From Micromonospora okii (lineage in GTDB: Bacteria; Actinomycetota; Actinomycetes; Mycobacteriales; Micromonosporaceae): a stretch of 64,000 nucleotides of DNA. The position numbers and the translations under genes are program-made. The notes beneath the pieces are model-generated. The model worked only from the letters and a program-made list of their open reading frames with translations. It searched no databases and was not told where the DNA came from. Below, piece by piece: positions 7,132-15,106 of the stretch (its first letter is position 1; each line of letters opens with the position of its first letter). The stretch is from NCBI RefSeq assembly GCF_020884795.1, contig NZ_BBZF01000014.1, positions 282,953 to 346,952 of the forward strand, read 5' to 3'.

Positions 7132-8889
7132 GTGAGTCTCTCCCGTCCCCGTTGGCTGGCGTCGGCCGTCGCGCTGGCGCTCCTCGCATCCCTGAATCCC
7201 GGCCTCGCGCCGGCCGCCGAGGCGGTTGGGGCCGGCGGCCCCCGCGCGGCGGCCGGTGCCGGCGTCTACGAAGCCGAGAGCGGCGCCCTCACCGGCGTGA
7301 CCGTTGAGACCGCCGCCGCCGGGTACTCCGGCACCGGCTACGTCGCCGGCTTCGACGCCCCCGACGACCAGGTCACCGTCACCGTCCCCGACTCCCCCGG
7401 CGGCCTGTTCGAGCTGACCGTGGCCTACCGCGCCCCGTACGGGCAGAAGACCGCCTCGCTGCTGCTCAACGGCGCGGGCCACGGCGACGTGGTGCTGCCC
7501 GCGACCGACCAGTGGGCCACCGCCGCCGCCGGCCGGGTGCTGCTGCGCGCCGGCGACAACACCATCGCGGTACGCAACAACTGGGGCTGGTACGAGATCG
7601 ACGCCCTCCACCTCACCCCCGTCGCCCCGAGGCCACCGCACCAGGTCACCGGCGCGCTGGTGAACCCCGACGCGGACGCCCCGGCGCGGGCGCTGATGCG
7701 CTACCTGGCCGCGCACTACGGCAAGGACGTGCTCTCCGGCCAGCAGGACATGGGCGGGGTGCGCTGGCTGGAGGAGAACGTCGGCAAGGCCCCGGCCATC
7801 GCCGGGCTGGACATGATGGACTATTCCCCCAGCCGGGTCGAGCGCGGCACCACCTCCACCGAGGTCGAGAACGCGCTCGCCTGGGACGCCCGGGGCGGCA
7901 TCGTCACCTTCGCCTGGCACTGGAACGCGCCGAGCGGCCTGATCGACACCCCTGGCAAGGAGTGGTGGCGCGGTTTCTACACCGACGCCACCACCTTCGA
8001 CGTAGCGGCGGCCCTGGCCGACCCCGACTCCGCCGACCACAGGCTGCTGATACGCGACATCGACGCGATCGCCGTGCAGCTCACCCGGCTGCGCGACGCG
8101 GGCGTGCCCGTGCTCTGGCGTCCGCTGCACGAGGCCGAGGGCGGCTGGTTCTGGTGGGGGGCCAAGGGGCCCGGCCCGGCCAAGCAGCTCTACCGGCTCA
8201 TGTACGACCGCCTCACCGCCCACCACCGGCTCACCAACCTGATCTGGGTGTGGAACTCGATCTCCCCCGACTGGTACCCGGGCGACGACGTGGTGGACGT
8301 GGTCAGCGTCGACTCGTACCCGGCGGTCGGCGACCACGGGCCGCTCAGCGGGTCGTACGACAAGCTGGTCTCCCTCGGCGGGGACCGCAAGCTGGTCGCG
8401 CTGGGTGAGGTGGGGCCGATCCCGGACCCGGAGCTGACCCGGGCCTACCGGGCCGGCTGGAGCTGGTTCGTCACCTGGTCCGGCGACTTCCTCACCGACG
8501 GGCGGTGGAACTCGCCGGACTTCCTGCGCCGCGTCTACCGGGACGACCCGCACGTGCTCACCCTCGACGAGCTGGGCGACTGGAAGAACGCACCCGCGTG
8601 CGCGGCGACCTGGAAGGTGGTCAACCGGTGGCCCGGCGGCTACCAGGCCGAGGTGACGGTGCGCAACGTCGGCACCCGGGCGACCGCCGGGTGGACGGTC
8701 CGCTGGCCGACGTCCGCCGGGCAGGGCATCCGCGACGCCTGGGGCGCGACCGTGACGACCGCCGACGGTACGGTCACCGCGCGCAACGCGAGCTGGAACG
8801 GCCGGCTCGCCCCCGGGGGAAGCACCGCCCTCGGGCTGATCGGGACCGGCACGGCGCCCACCCCGACGCCGACCTGCGCGGCCTCCTGA
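7132..8889 (+). CDS. Secreted GH26 beta-mannanase with CBM35 and CBM2-like modules
   Basis: 585 residues, GTG start behind GGAG. A signal peptide (residues 1-30, Arg-containing head, Leu/Ala core, APAAEA cut site) exports it. Residues about 46-165 (YEAESG...WYEIDALHL) form a CBM35-like carbohydrate-binding module. Residues about 170-465 form the GH26 barrel, with the acid/base Glu334 in WRPLHEAEGGWFWWG and nucleophile Glu426 in LVALGEVGP. Residues about 485-585 look like a CBM2, with flanking Cys residues and several Trp. The enzyme should cut beta-1,4-mannan outside the cell while tethered to polysaccharide. It is a single gene with an operator-bearing promoter (7064-7114) and a terminator 12 bp after its stop. 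Exact mannan type is not readable. Confidence 0.9.
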   Translation: MSLSRPRWLASAVALALLASLNPGLAPAAEAVGAGGPRAAAGAGVYEAESGALTGVTVETAAAGYSGTGYVAGFDAPDDQVTVTVPDSPGGLFELTVAYRAPYGQKTASLLLNGAGHGDVVLPATDQWATAAAGRVLLRAGDNTIAVRNNWGWYEIDALHLTPVAPRPPHQVTGALVNPDADAPARALMRYLAAHYGKDVLSGQQDMGGVRWLEENVGKAPAIAGLDMMDYSPSRVERGTTSTEVENALAWDARGGIVTFAWHWNAPSGLIDTPGKEWWRGFYTDATTFDVAAALADPDSADHRLLIRDIDAIAVQLTRLRDAGVPVLWRPLHEAEGGWFWWGAKGPGPAKQLYRLMYDRLTAHHRLTNLIWVWNSISPDWYPGDDVVDVVSVDSYPAVGDHGPLSGSYDKLVSLGGDRKLVALGEVGPIPDPELTRAYRAGWSWFVTWSGDFLTDGRWNSPDFLRRVYRDDPHVLTLDELGDWKNAPACAATWKVVNRWPGGYQAEVTVRNVGTRATAGWTVRWPTSAGQGIRDAWGATVTTADGTVTARNASWNGRLAPGGSTALGLIGTGTAPTPTPTCAAS

Positions 8890-8901
8890 CGCCGCCACCG
8901 G

Positions 8902-8942
8902 CCGGTCGGGACGCCCGCCTGCGGGCGCGGCGTCCCGGCCGG
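8902..8942 (+). terminator. Hairpin terminator after the mannanase gene
   Basis: Arms CCGGTCGGGACGC (8902-8914) and GCGTCCCGGCCGG (8930-8942) pair with one G-T wobble around a 15-base loop. Begins 12 bp after the mannanase stop. No U-run follows, as is common in GC-rich actinomycetes. Confidence 0.6.
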
Positions 8943-9014
8943 CAGCCGCCGCCGGCGCTCCCCGTCCAGGTCACGGCCGAGCAGGGCCGCCGGGGCGGCG
9001 ATAGGGTCGTGATC

Positions 9015-10004
9015 ATGACGTACCTTGCCGCCGACGAGCGCTACCAGAACATGACCTACCGGCGCAGCGGGCGGAGCGGCCTGCGGCTGCCCGCCGTCTC
9101 GCTCGGGCTGTGGCACAACTTCGGGCCGGACCGGCCGTTCGAGCGGCAGCGGGACATCGTCCGGCGCGCCTTCGACCTGGGCGTCACCCACTTCGATCTG
9201 GCGAACAACTACGGCCCGCCGCCCGGGGCAGCGGAGGAGGCGTTCGGCCGGCTGCTCGCCACCGACCTCAAGCCGTACCGGGACGAGCTGGTGATCTCCA
9301 GCAAGGCCGGGTACCTGATGTGGCCCGGCCCGTACGGCGAGTGGGGCTCCCGCAAGAACCTGATCTCGTCGCTGGACCAGTCGCTGCGCCGCCTCGGGCT
9401 GGACTACGTCGACATCTTCTACTCGCACCGGTTCGACCCGGACACCCCGCTGGAGGAGACGATGGGCGCGCTCGACGCGGCCGTCCGCTCCGGCAAGGCG
9501 CTCTACGTCGGCATCTCCAACTACGACTCCGAGCAGACCGAGCGGGCCGCCGCGATCCTGCGCGACCTCGGCACGCCCCTGCTGATCAACCAGCCGGCGT
9601 ACTCGATGATGAACCGCTGGACGGAGCGCGACGGGCTGCTCGACACGCTGGAGCGGGTCGGCGCGGGCTGCATCGCGTACAGCCCGCTCGCCCAGGGGCT
9701 GCTCACCGACCGGTACCTCGGCGGCGTCCCGGCGGACTCCCGGGTGCGCACCAGCGTCTTCCTCAACGAGAGCGACCTGGACGAGAAGACGATGGCCACC
9801 GTACGGGCGCTCGGCGGGGTGGCCGAGCGGCGCGGGCAGACCCTGGCCCAGCTCGCGCTGGCGTGGGCGCTGCGCGACCCCCGGATGACGAGCCTGATCA
9901 TCGGGGCGAGCAGCGTGGCCCAGTTGGAGACGAACGTCGCCGCCGTGGACAACCTGGACTTCACCGCCGAGGAGCTGGCCGAAATCGAGGGCCACCTCGG
10001 CTGA
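9015..10004 (+). CDS. yghZ: Aldo/keto reductase of the YghZ/Gpr (glyceraldehyde-3-phosphate reductase) type
   Basis: 329 residues from ATG 9015. The sequence follows E. coli YghZ closely from the start: YRRSGRSGLRLP, SLGLWHNFG, then THFDLANNYGPPPGAAEE. The tetrad is Asp and Tyr in HFDLANNYG (about 60-65), Lys in ISSKAGY and His in YSHRFD. YghZ-type enzymes (AKR14) reduce L-glyceraldehyde 3-phosphate and methylglyoxal with NADPH, and are also related to potassium-channel beta subunits. The C-terminal GASSVAQLETN loop binds the cofactor phosphate. It is transcribed alone, 125 bp after the mannanase. No functional link to mannan use is evident. Confidence 0.85.
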   Translation: MTYLAADERYQNMTYRRSGRSGLRLPAVSLGLWHNFGPDRPFERQRDIVRRAFDLGVTHFDLANNYGPPPGAAEEAFGRLLATDLKPYRDELVISSKAGYLMWPGPYGEWGSRKNLISSLDQSLRRLGLDYVDIFYSHRFDPDTPLEETMGALDAAVRSGKALYVGISNYDSEQTERAAAILRDLGTPLLINQPAYSMMNRWTERDGLLDTLERVGAGCIAYSPLAQGLLTDRYLGGVPADSRVRTSVFLNESDLDEKTMATVRALGGVAERRGQTLAQLALAWALRDPRMTSLIIGASSVAQLETNVAAVDNLDFTAEELAEIEGHLG

Positions 10005-10166
10005 CAACGCCCACGCCTTCGGGTTGCGGGTGTCGACGGCACGGACGCCGCACGGTGTCCGCCGCCGGCGTTGGCGTCGCCCATCCGACAGGTGAGCCCC
10101 GCGCCGCCCTGCCTTCGCGGTGGAAGCATCGACGGCGCCCCTCAGCTCGGACACCCGGAGGACCCC

Positions 10167-11180
10167 ATGCGTGACATCGCCCGACGCGCCCTCTCCGCCG
10201 GCGCCGTCGCCGGCCTGTTGGCCGCCACGGCCGGCATCGGCGCGTCCCCGGCCGCCGCGTCCGCCCGCCCGCCCGCGTCCCCGTGCGCCGTCGCGCCCCT
10301 GCCGCAGCCTGCGGACATGTACCGCACGGACGCGTACGCCGTCGATCCGACCGGGCGCTTCGTCGTCGGCGGCGCCCTGCGGAACACCGACGAGGGAGGC
10401 GAGTCCTTCCTGCTGATCTGGGACCGGGGGCGACTCCGCACCATTGCCAACCCGTTCGGTGAGGGCGGCACCGACGTCAACTCCCGTGGCGTGGTGATCG
10501 GCAACGGCCAGACCGACGGCCGGAGCCGGCCGTGGGTCTACCGCAACGGCACCTTCGCCTTCCTGCCCCTACGGCCGGCGACGGCGAAGTTCACCTTCGT
10601 CTCGGCGATCAACAGGGCGGGGGACATCGTCGGGTACCGCTACGACGACGTCACGAACGTGACCACGGCGCTGCGCTGGCCGGCGGCCCGCCCGGGGACG
10701 GTCGAAACCCTCTCCGGGGCGCCGACCGGCGCCATGGCCATCGGGATCACCCGCAACGGCAGCATCGTGGGCAACGCGGGTCAGGAGCCCGACTCGAACG
10801 TCTGGGTCCGCCGCCCCGGCGGCCGGTACGCCGAGCTCACCGCGCCGGGCGCCGACCGCTCGACGGTCCGGGCGGCCGAGGGCCGGTGGGCGGTCGGCGA
10901 GGTGCTGACGACCGACGGCGAGCAGTTCCCGGTGCGGTGGAACATCCGCACCGGCACCTTCACCAGGACGGCCCCGGCCGCCCAGATACTCTTCGGCGTC
11001 AACTCGCGCGGGGTGGCCATCGGCGCCGACCACGTGGTCCGTGGCAGCACCGCCCGACAGTTGCCGATGCCCCAGGGCAGCAGGACCGCCGGCGCACGGG
11101 CGATCGCCGACGACGGCACCATCGTGGGCTTCAGCAACGAGGCCGGCCGCGTGAGCGCGGTCCGCTGGACCGGCTGCTGA
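10167..11180 (+). CDS. Secreted HAF-repeat beta-propeller-like protein
   Basis: 337 residues. The ATG at 10167 was chosen because GGAGG lies 5 bp upstream and a signal peptide (Arg head, AGAVAGLLAATAG core, AAASA cut site near residue 31) begins there. The mature part has at least six extracellular HAF-type units, each with a D/N-x-x-G-x-(I/V)-V-G core: DPTGRFVVGG, NSRGVVIGN, NRAGDIVGYR, TRNGSIVGN, NSRGVAIGA, DDGTIVGFS. Such repeats probably make one beta-propeller. Two cysteines, near the mature N-terminus and at the last residue, could link the ends. The role is unknown; it has no catalytic motif. Neighbours offer no clue. Confidence 0.75.
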   Translation: MRDIARRALSAGAVAGLLAATAGIGASPAAASARPPASPCAVAPLPQPADMYRTDAYAVDPTGRFVVGGALRNTDEGGESFLLIWDRGRLRTIANPFGEGGTDVNSRGVVIGNGQTDGRSRPWVYRNGTFAFLPLRPATAKFTFVSAINRAGDIVGYRYDDVTNVTTALRWPAARPGTVETLSGAPTGAMAIGITRNGSIVGNAGQEPDSNVWVRRPGGRYAELTAPGADRSTVRAAEGRWAVGEVLTTDGEQFPVRWNIRTGTFTRTAPAAQILFGVNSRGVAIGADHVVRGSTARQLPMPQGSRTAGARAIADDGTIVGFSNEAGRVSAVRWTGC

Positions 11181-11453
11181 CGCTCCCGGCGTATCGGCGG
11201 TGTCAAAACGGGGCGGGGCGGCGTAGCTACGGCGTCAAGATCCTTGCCCGGTGCCGAGGGGTGGAGTCTGCTGGATCGCGTCGGGGCGGTGGACCCCGAC
11301 CGGCGAGAAGGACAGACGGTGGCCAGGTCTACGCGGCGTTTCCCGGCGCGCACGCTCGTGTCGCGGCCAGGTGGGCGTGCGGTGGGCGCAGAGCAGGGCG
11401 GCCCCCGCACCCGGGCGTCGGACGCCGTGGGCCCCGTCCCCTCCGCCGTTTCC

Positions 11454-11494
11454 ACGGGGCGGGTCCCGGTCGGTGCGACCGGGACCCGCCCCGT
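11454..11494 (+). terminator. Perfect 18-bp hairpin in the leader of the decarboxylase-like operon
   Basis: Arms 11454-11471 and 11477-11494 are perfect complements (ACGGGGCGGGTCCCGGTC and its reverse complement) with a 5-base loop. It lies 273 bp after the HAF gene and 43 bp before a small ORF that leads into the lysA-like gene. It may terminate the HAF transcript or work as an attenuator for the genes after it. The rest of 11181-11536 holds no convincing gene. Confidence 0.6.
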
Positions 11495-11536
11495 GCCCGC
11501 ATGAGGCAGCGCGGCGGCACAGGAGGCGAGCCGGCC

Positions 11537-11593
11537 ATGGAGAGTTCCCTGACAGATCCCAGCCCCCGATCGGACGCGAGGCGGGCACGATGA
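11537..11593 (+). CDS. Possible 18-codon leader ORF coupled to the lysA-like gene
   Basis: ATG at 11537 follows a strong AGGAGG (11521-11526) at 10-base spacing and reads MESSLTDPSPRSDARRAR before a TGA at 11591-11593. That stop overlaps the ATG of the decarboxylase-like gene (ATGA), the classic layout for translational coupling. No homologue is recognised. The product is small, polar and basic at the end. It could be a pure leader that loads ribosomes, a regulatory peptide, or chance. Coding use is not provable from 18 codons. Confidence 0.4.
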   Translation: MESSLTDPSPRSDARRAR

Positions 11594-12957
11594 CGCTCGC
11601 GGAGCTCCTGCCGTCGCTGCGCCTGTCCCTGTCGACGCAGCTCGACGCCGACGTGTGGCCGACGACCGCCCGCCGGGGCGCGGGCGGCGACCTGCTGGTG
11701 GGCGGGGTCGGGCTGACCGCCGTGGCCGCCGCGCACGGGACGCCCAGCTACCTGGTCGACGAAGCTGACGTGCGGCTGCGCTGCCGCGACTACGCGGCGG
11801 CGTTCGGGCCGGGCAACGTGGCGTACACGGCGAAGGCCCTGCTGAGCCGCGCCGTCGCGCGCTGGGTCGCCGAGGAGGGCCTGGACCTCTACGTCGGCTC
11901 GGCGGGCGAGCTGCGCCTCGCGCGGGCGGCGGGTCTCCGGGGCGACCGGATCGTCCTGTACGGCAGCGCGAAGGCCCCCGCCGACCTCGACGCCGCGTAC
12001 GAGGCCGGCGTCACCACGATCGTCGCCGAGTCGCTCGGGGAGATCACCCGGCTGGCCGCGACCGCCCCGCGTGGCCAGCGGGTGCTGCTGCGGGTGATCG
12101 CCGGACCGGAACCCGACGCCAGGCCCGACAGCCGCTTCGGGCTGCGGATCGACACCGGCGAGGCAGAGGCCGCCGTCGCCCGGATCGCCGCCCAGCAGGG
12201 GCTCGCGCTCGTCGGGCTCGACTGCTCGGTGGGCCACCAGGAGAACCGCTTCGGGGTGTACGAGCAGCAGGCCCGGCGGATCGTCGACTTCCTCGCCGCG
12301 ATGCGCGAGCGGCACGGCGTGGAGCTGGTCCGGCTGAACCTCGGCGGCGGGCACGCCGTGGCGTACAGCGGCGGCGACCTCGGCTTCGCGCTGACCGCCT
12401 TCGCCGCCCGGATGCGCGGGGTGCTGCGCCTGCGGGCGGAGCAGCACCGCGTCCCGGTGCCCCGGCTGACGGTCTCCCCCGGCCGGGCGATCGTGTCCCG
12501 GGCCGGCGTCACCCTGTACCGGGTGCTCTCCACGGCGCACGGCCCGGACGGCCGCCGCCTGGTCGCCGTCGACGGCGGCATGACCGACTGCCCCGCCGCC
12601 GCGCTCTGCGGCGGACGGCACAGCGTGGCGCTGGTCGGTCGGACCAGCCGCGCCCAGCCGCTGCCGACCACGGTCGTCGGGCGGCACAACGACGCCGACG
12701 ACGTGGTGGCGCCGGCCGTCGAGCTGCCCGCCGACGTCCACCCGGGCGACCTGCTCGCCGTCGCCGGCACGGGCGCCTACCACCACTCCCGCGCGTCCAA
12801 CTACCACCTGGTCGGACGGCCCGCTCTGCTCGCCGTCCGGGACGGGCGCGTCGCCACGCTGGTCCGTCGGGAGTCGCTCGACGACCTGCTCGCACGGGAC
12901 GTCGACGAGCCGGACGCCGCACCCGAGACCGGTCCGGGCGGGACGGCCCATGCCTGA
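11590..12957 (+). CDS. PLP-dependent decarboxylase family protein, diaminopimelate-decarboxylase-like with altered substrate site
   Basis: 455 residues, fold type III PLP enzyme closest to actinobacterial LysA. It keeps the Schiff-base lysine (YTAKALL, Lys82), the glycine loop LGGGHAVAY (about 251-259), DGGM (about 328-331) and TGAY. Key substrate and cofactor contacts differ from classical LysA: the GLHSHIGSQ motif is GLDCSVGHQ (about 209-217), EPGR is SPGR (296-299), the NIRTALYG segment is CPAAALCG, and the catalytic KHCESGD is RHNDADD (365-371). It therefore probably does not decarboxylate meso-DAP. A different amino-acid substrate or a non-catalytic role is likely. Its ATG overlaps a small ORF upstream, and its end overlaps the Lrp/AsnC-domain gene by 8 bp. 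Confidence 0.75.
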   Translation: MTLAELLPSLRLSLSTQLDADVWPTTARRGAGGDLLVGGVGLTAVAAAHGTPSYLVDEADVRLRCRDYAAAFGPGNVAYTAKALLSRAVARWVAEEGLDLYVGSAGELRLARAAGLRGDRIVLYGSAKAPADLDAAYEAGVTTIVAESLGEITRLAATAPRGQRVLLRVIAGPEPDARPDSRFGLRIDTGEAEAAVARIAAQQGLALVGLDCSVGHQENRFGVYEQQARRIVDFLAAMRERHGVELVRLNLGGGHAVAYSGGDLGFALTAFAARMRGVLRLRAEQHRVPVPRLTVSPGRAIVSRAGVTLYRVLSTAHGPDGRRLVAVDGGMTDCPAAALCGGRHSVALVGRTSRAQPLPTTVVGRHNDADDVVAPAVELPADVHPGDLLAVAGTGAYHHSRASNYHLVGRPALLAVRDGRVATLVRRESLDDLLARDVDEPDAAPETGPGGTAHA

Positions 12958-13303
12958 GGCGGCCGATCCCCCGGAGCAGCGGCACGAGGCGCTCGTCTGC
13001 GTACGGCTGACCGCCGCGACGCCCGGCAGCCGGCTGCTGGAGTTCCTGCGGGCGGAACCGTGCGCGGTGGGGGCATGGTGGATCGCGGCGGACATCGACG
13101 CGGTGGTGCGGCTGGCGTCGCCGAGCCGGACGCTGCTCAACCGGGCGGTGGCCGACCTGCGGCGGCGCGGCGGCGCGGAGGTGCTGGCGGTGCACAGTGT
13201 CCTCCGCGCCCTCGACCTGCCCGCCACCGATCCACCGGTCGGTGACCGGTCGGTGGTGCGGGGCGCGGCGGCGACCTCCGGGGCGGAAGGGGCGTGCCGC
13301 TAG
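12950..13303 (+). CDS. Stand-alone Lrp/AsnC effector-binding (RAM) domain protein
   Basis: 117 residues, with no DNA-binding helix-turn-helix. The central 75 residues have the betaalphabeta-betaalphabeta spacing of the Lrp/AsnC ligand domain: VRLTAATPGSRLLEFLRAEPCAVGAWWIAADIDAVVRL... LNRAVADLRRRGGAEVLAVHSVLRAL (described across residues about 16-92). Such domains bind amino acids at dimer interfaces. The start overlaps the end of the decarboxylase-like gene by 8 bp, so both products are probably made in step. I infer an amino-acid sensor or allosteric subunit for that enzyme, or an anti-Lrp-type partner. The C-terminus is disordered. It is convergent with, and overlaps by 4 bp, the DUF397 gene. 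Confidence 0.6.
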   Translation: MPEAADPPEQRHEALVCVRLTAATPGSRLLEFLRAEPCAVGAWWIAADIDAVVRLASPSRTLLNRAVADLRRRGGAEVLAVHSVLRALDLPATDPPVGDRSVVRGAAATSGAEGACR

Positions 13304-13503
13304 CGGGCCGGCCCGGACTTGAGGGCGGCGACGAAGCCGGCCCAGGAGCCGCCGTCGAAGGCGAGCACCGGCCCGGTGCGGTCCTTGGTGTCGCGGACGT
13401 CGACCGCGCCGCCGACGAACCGCACTTCGACGCAGTTGGCGTTGTCCGAGCTGCGGGAGGACTTGAACCAACCCTCCCCGGAGGCGCTCTTCGATGAGGT
13501 CAC
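13300..13503 (-). CDS. DUF397 protein
   Basis: 67 residues, GTG start. It has the DUF397 pattern: WFKSSRSSDNANCVEVRF, then DVRDTKDRTGPVLAFD and WAGFVAALK. In Streptomyces and relatives these small proteins are paired with XRE/DUF5753 regulators, as here, and some pairs behave like regulator/antagonist or toxin-antitoxin-like modules affecting development. Its GTG overlaps the stop of the XRE gene (GTGA), so it is translated with it. The 3' end overlaps the convergent RAM-domain gene by 4 bp. Confidence 0.9.
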   Translation of the reverse strand: MTSSKSASGEGWFKSSRSSDNANCVEVRFVGGAVDVRDTKDRTGPVLAFDGGSWAGFVAALKSGPAR

Positions 13504-14408
13504 GTCATCTCCTTCGCGATCCGGCGGATCAGGTCGAGCGAGTCGCCCGAGCTTAGCGCCCGCTCCCGCGCCTCGGCGAAGGTCACCTGATAGTCGGTCA
13601 CCCGGGTGGACTGGTCGATGATGTCGATCGAGGTCAGCACCTCCTGCCAGACCAGGTCGGGCAACCGGGGCGACGGGAACGACAGGACCTGGAAGGAGCC
13701 GCCGAGCGCGGGGTGCGCGCCGGCGGAGAACGGCAGCACCCGGATCTCGATCTGCTCCGGTCGCTCGGTCGCCAGCCGGACGAGATGATCCAGTTGAGCG
13801 CTCATCACGGCCGGCCCGCCGACCTGCTGGCGGAGCGCTCCCTCGCCGAGCAGCGCGGTCAGCCGGATCGGGTTGTCGGCAAAGAGTCGCGCCTGCCTGC
13901 CCAACCGAACGGCGACCCGCCGTCCGACCTCGGTGAGCCGGATCGTCGTGGTGCCTCCCGCGATGACCGCTCGGGCATAGTCCTCGATCTGCATCAGACC
14001 GGGCACCAGCTCGTTGCCGTAGAAGCGGATGTGGTCGGCACCGGCCTCGTAGCCGAGGAACCGGAGGAACTCAGCCGGAAAGAGCTGCGAGTACTCGTGC
14101 CACCAACCGCGTTGGCTCGCGCCGACGCGCAACTCCTCCAGCTCGGCCGCTTCCTCGGGCTCCAGCTCGTAGACCTTCACGATCTGGGCCAGCCGGGAGG
14201 CCGGAAGCTTCACCTTGCCCGCCTCCACTCCGGAGACGTACGCCTGGATGATGCCGATGGCGCGACCAGCCGCCGCTGCGGTCAAGCCGATCTCCTCGCG
14301 GCGCTGGCGCAACCGCAAGCCCAGCTCCCACGCTTGCACGACGGGCGAGAACTCCGGACGTGCCGGAGACCTACGCGACCCGGACGGCCCTGACGGAGTA
14401 ACGGGCAT
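13500..14408 (-). CDS. XRE-family regulator with DUF5753 domain
   Basis: 302 residues from ATG 14408, which has GGAGGAG just upstream; the frame is open to 14471, but those codons lack a ribosome site. Residues about 20-85 are a helix-turn-helix (LRLRQRREEIGLTAAAAGRAIGII, with recognition helix up to VSGVEAG). Residues about 100-295 are the DUF5753 effector domain, with IRFYGNELVPGLMQIEDYARAVI and the ending YQVTFAEARERALSSGDSLDLI. These proteins are pathway or developmental regulators in actinomycetes. It is cotranscribed with the DUF397 gene and divergent from a 120-residue orphan. A GATATC pair in the shared promoter (14455-14469) may be its own operator. Confidence 0.88.
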   Translation of the reverse strand: MPVTPSGPSGSRRSPARPEFSPVVQAWELGLRLRQRREEIGLTAAAAGRAIGIIQAYVSGVEAGKVKLPASRLAQIVKVYELEPEEAAELEELRVGASQRGWWHEYSQLFPAEFLRFLGYEAGADHIRFYGNELVPGLMQIEDYARAVIAGGTTTIRLTEVGRRVAVRLGRQARLFADNPIRLTALLGEGALRQQVGGPAVMSAQLDHLVRLATERPEQIEIRVLPFSAGAHPALGGSFQVLSFPSPRLPDLVWQEVLTSIDIIDQSTRVTDYQVTFAEARERALSSGDSLDLIRRIAKEMT

Positions 14409-14454
14409 CGACCTCTCCTCCCAGTTCATCATGACCACTGTAGGCGCTTTTCTC

Positions 14455-14469
14455 GATATCCTTGATATC
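14455..14469. promoter_or_regulatory. GATATC-CTT-GATATC, candidate operator between XRE gene and orphan gene
   Basis: Two copies of the palindrome GATATC (14455-14460, 14464-14469) lie 9 bp apart in the 123-bp divergent promoter. The AT-rich sequence stands out in a 72-percent-GC-like background. A TACAGT-like -10 for the XRE gene is nearby (14437-14442, minus strand). Binding by the XRE protein is inference. Confidence 0.5.
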
Positions 14470-14531
14470 AAAGACCCAATACTGCATCCTCGTCAAGGGC
14501 AGACGCATCACCGATGAACCGAGGAGGCGAC

Positions 14532-14894
14532 ATGTTCAATGAAGTCACCTGGATCCCCAGAGAGCCGCCGGTGCGGCACGCGTTCTCGCTCTTCCGGGTG
14601 GTCGACGCGGGCACCCCCGACGAGTGGTACGACCTGCTCGGGGTCGTCCGGGTGCCCGTCGATCGGCGGGGGCCGGACAAGCTGCGCGACGGGCTACGGC
14701 CCTGGGCGCTGGTGACTCTGGCGGCCGGCGGCTACGGCTTCGGCCGCTACCACGCCGGCTACTCGACCCTGGACGAGGAGGACGAGCCGGACAAGTCCTT
14801 CGCCAGCGAGGACATCAACTGGTCCGGCACCGGGGTCCTGGTCCCCGCCGGCCAGTCGGCCCCACCGGCCCCGGCCGGCGACGTGAGGGGTTGA
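14532..14894 (+). CDS. Conserved-looking small protein of unknown function
   Basis: 120 residues from ATG 14532, 5 bp after a strong GAGGAGG; an upstream in-frame ATG at 14514 lacks a ribosome site. The protein is soluble, with no signal or membrane segment, and has FNEVTWIPREPPVRHAFSLF at the start and an aromatic FGRYHAGYSTLDEEDEPD segment near residue 80. The tail is Pro/Ala-rich. I do not recognise the family. It is divergent from the XRE/DUF397 pair across a shared promoter, so it may be the target or a third member of that module. Confidence 0.6.
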   Translation: MFNEVTWIPREPPVRHAFSLFRVVDAGTPDEWYDLLGVVRVPVDRRGPDKLRDGLRPWALVTLAAGGYGFGRYHAGYSTLDEEDEPDKSFASEDINWSGTGVLVPAGQSAPPAPAGDVRG

Positions 14895-15057
14895 CCGGCC
14901 CAGCGCGGGCACCGATCTTCCGCGCACCGGTGTCCCGGGCCGCCTCCACGACCCGGGATGCCGTTCATGTCAGGGATGCCGGCCCTGTCGGACTCAATGT
15001 CGGCGACATCGCGCCTTCGCCGGCCCTCGGACCGCCCCATGTCGCCGGCATGGAGTC

Positions 15058-15092
15058 GACCAAGGGGCCGGCCCGACCAAGGGGCCGGCCCC
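15058..15092. terminator. Two tandem 17-bp units ending the ileS and orphan transcripts
   Basis: GACCAAGGGGCCGGCCC is repeated exactly at 15058-15074 and 15075-15091. Each unit holds the self-complementary core GGGGCCGGCCC, and GGGGCCGGCCCC at 15081-15092 is a perfect palindrome. It is 15 bp past the ileS stop (minus strand) and in the convergent gap, so it may stop both transcripts. The rest of 14895-15057 shows no gene. Confidence 0.5.
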
Positions 15093-15106
15093 AGAGGAGG
15101 GACGCG

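Noticed and set aside
10071..10166. Extended N-terminus for the HAF protein
   Set aside because: The in-frame extension lacks a ribosome site and precedes the signal peptide; GGAGG marks the ATG at 10167.
11244..11504. An ORF of about 86 codons upstream of the hairpin
   Set aside because: No ribosome site, runs through the hairpin, and has Arg/Pro/Gly-rich composition like a shadow frame.
11590..12957. Pseudogene status for the LysA-like gene
   Set aside because: Full length, uninterrupted, coupled at both ends, and with good codon bias; substitutions look like specialisation rather than decay.
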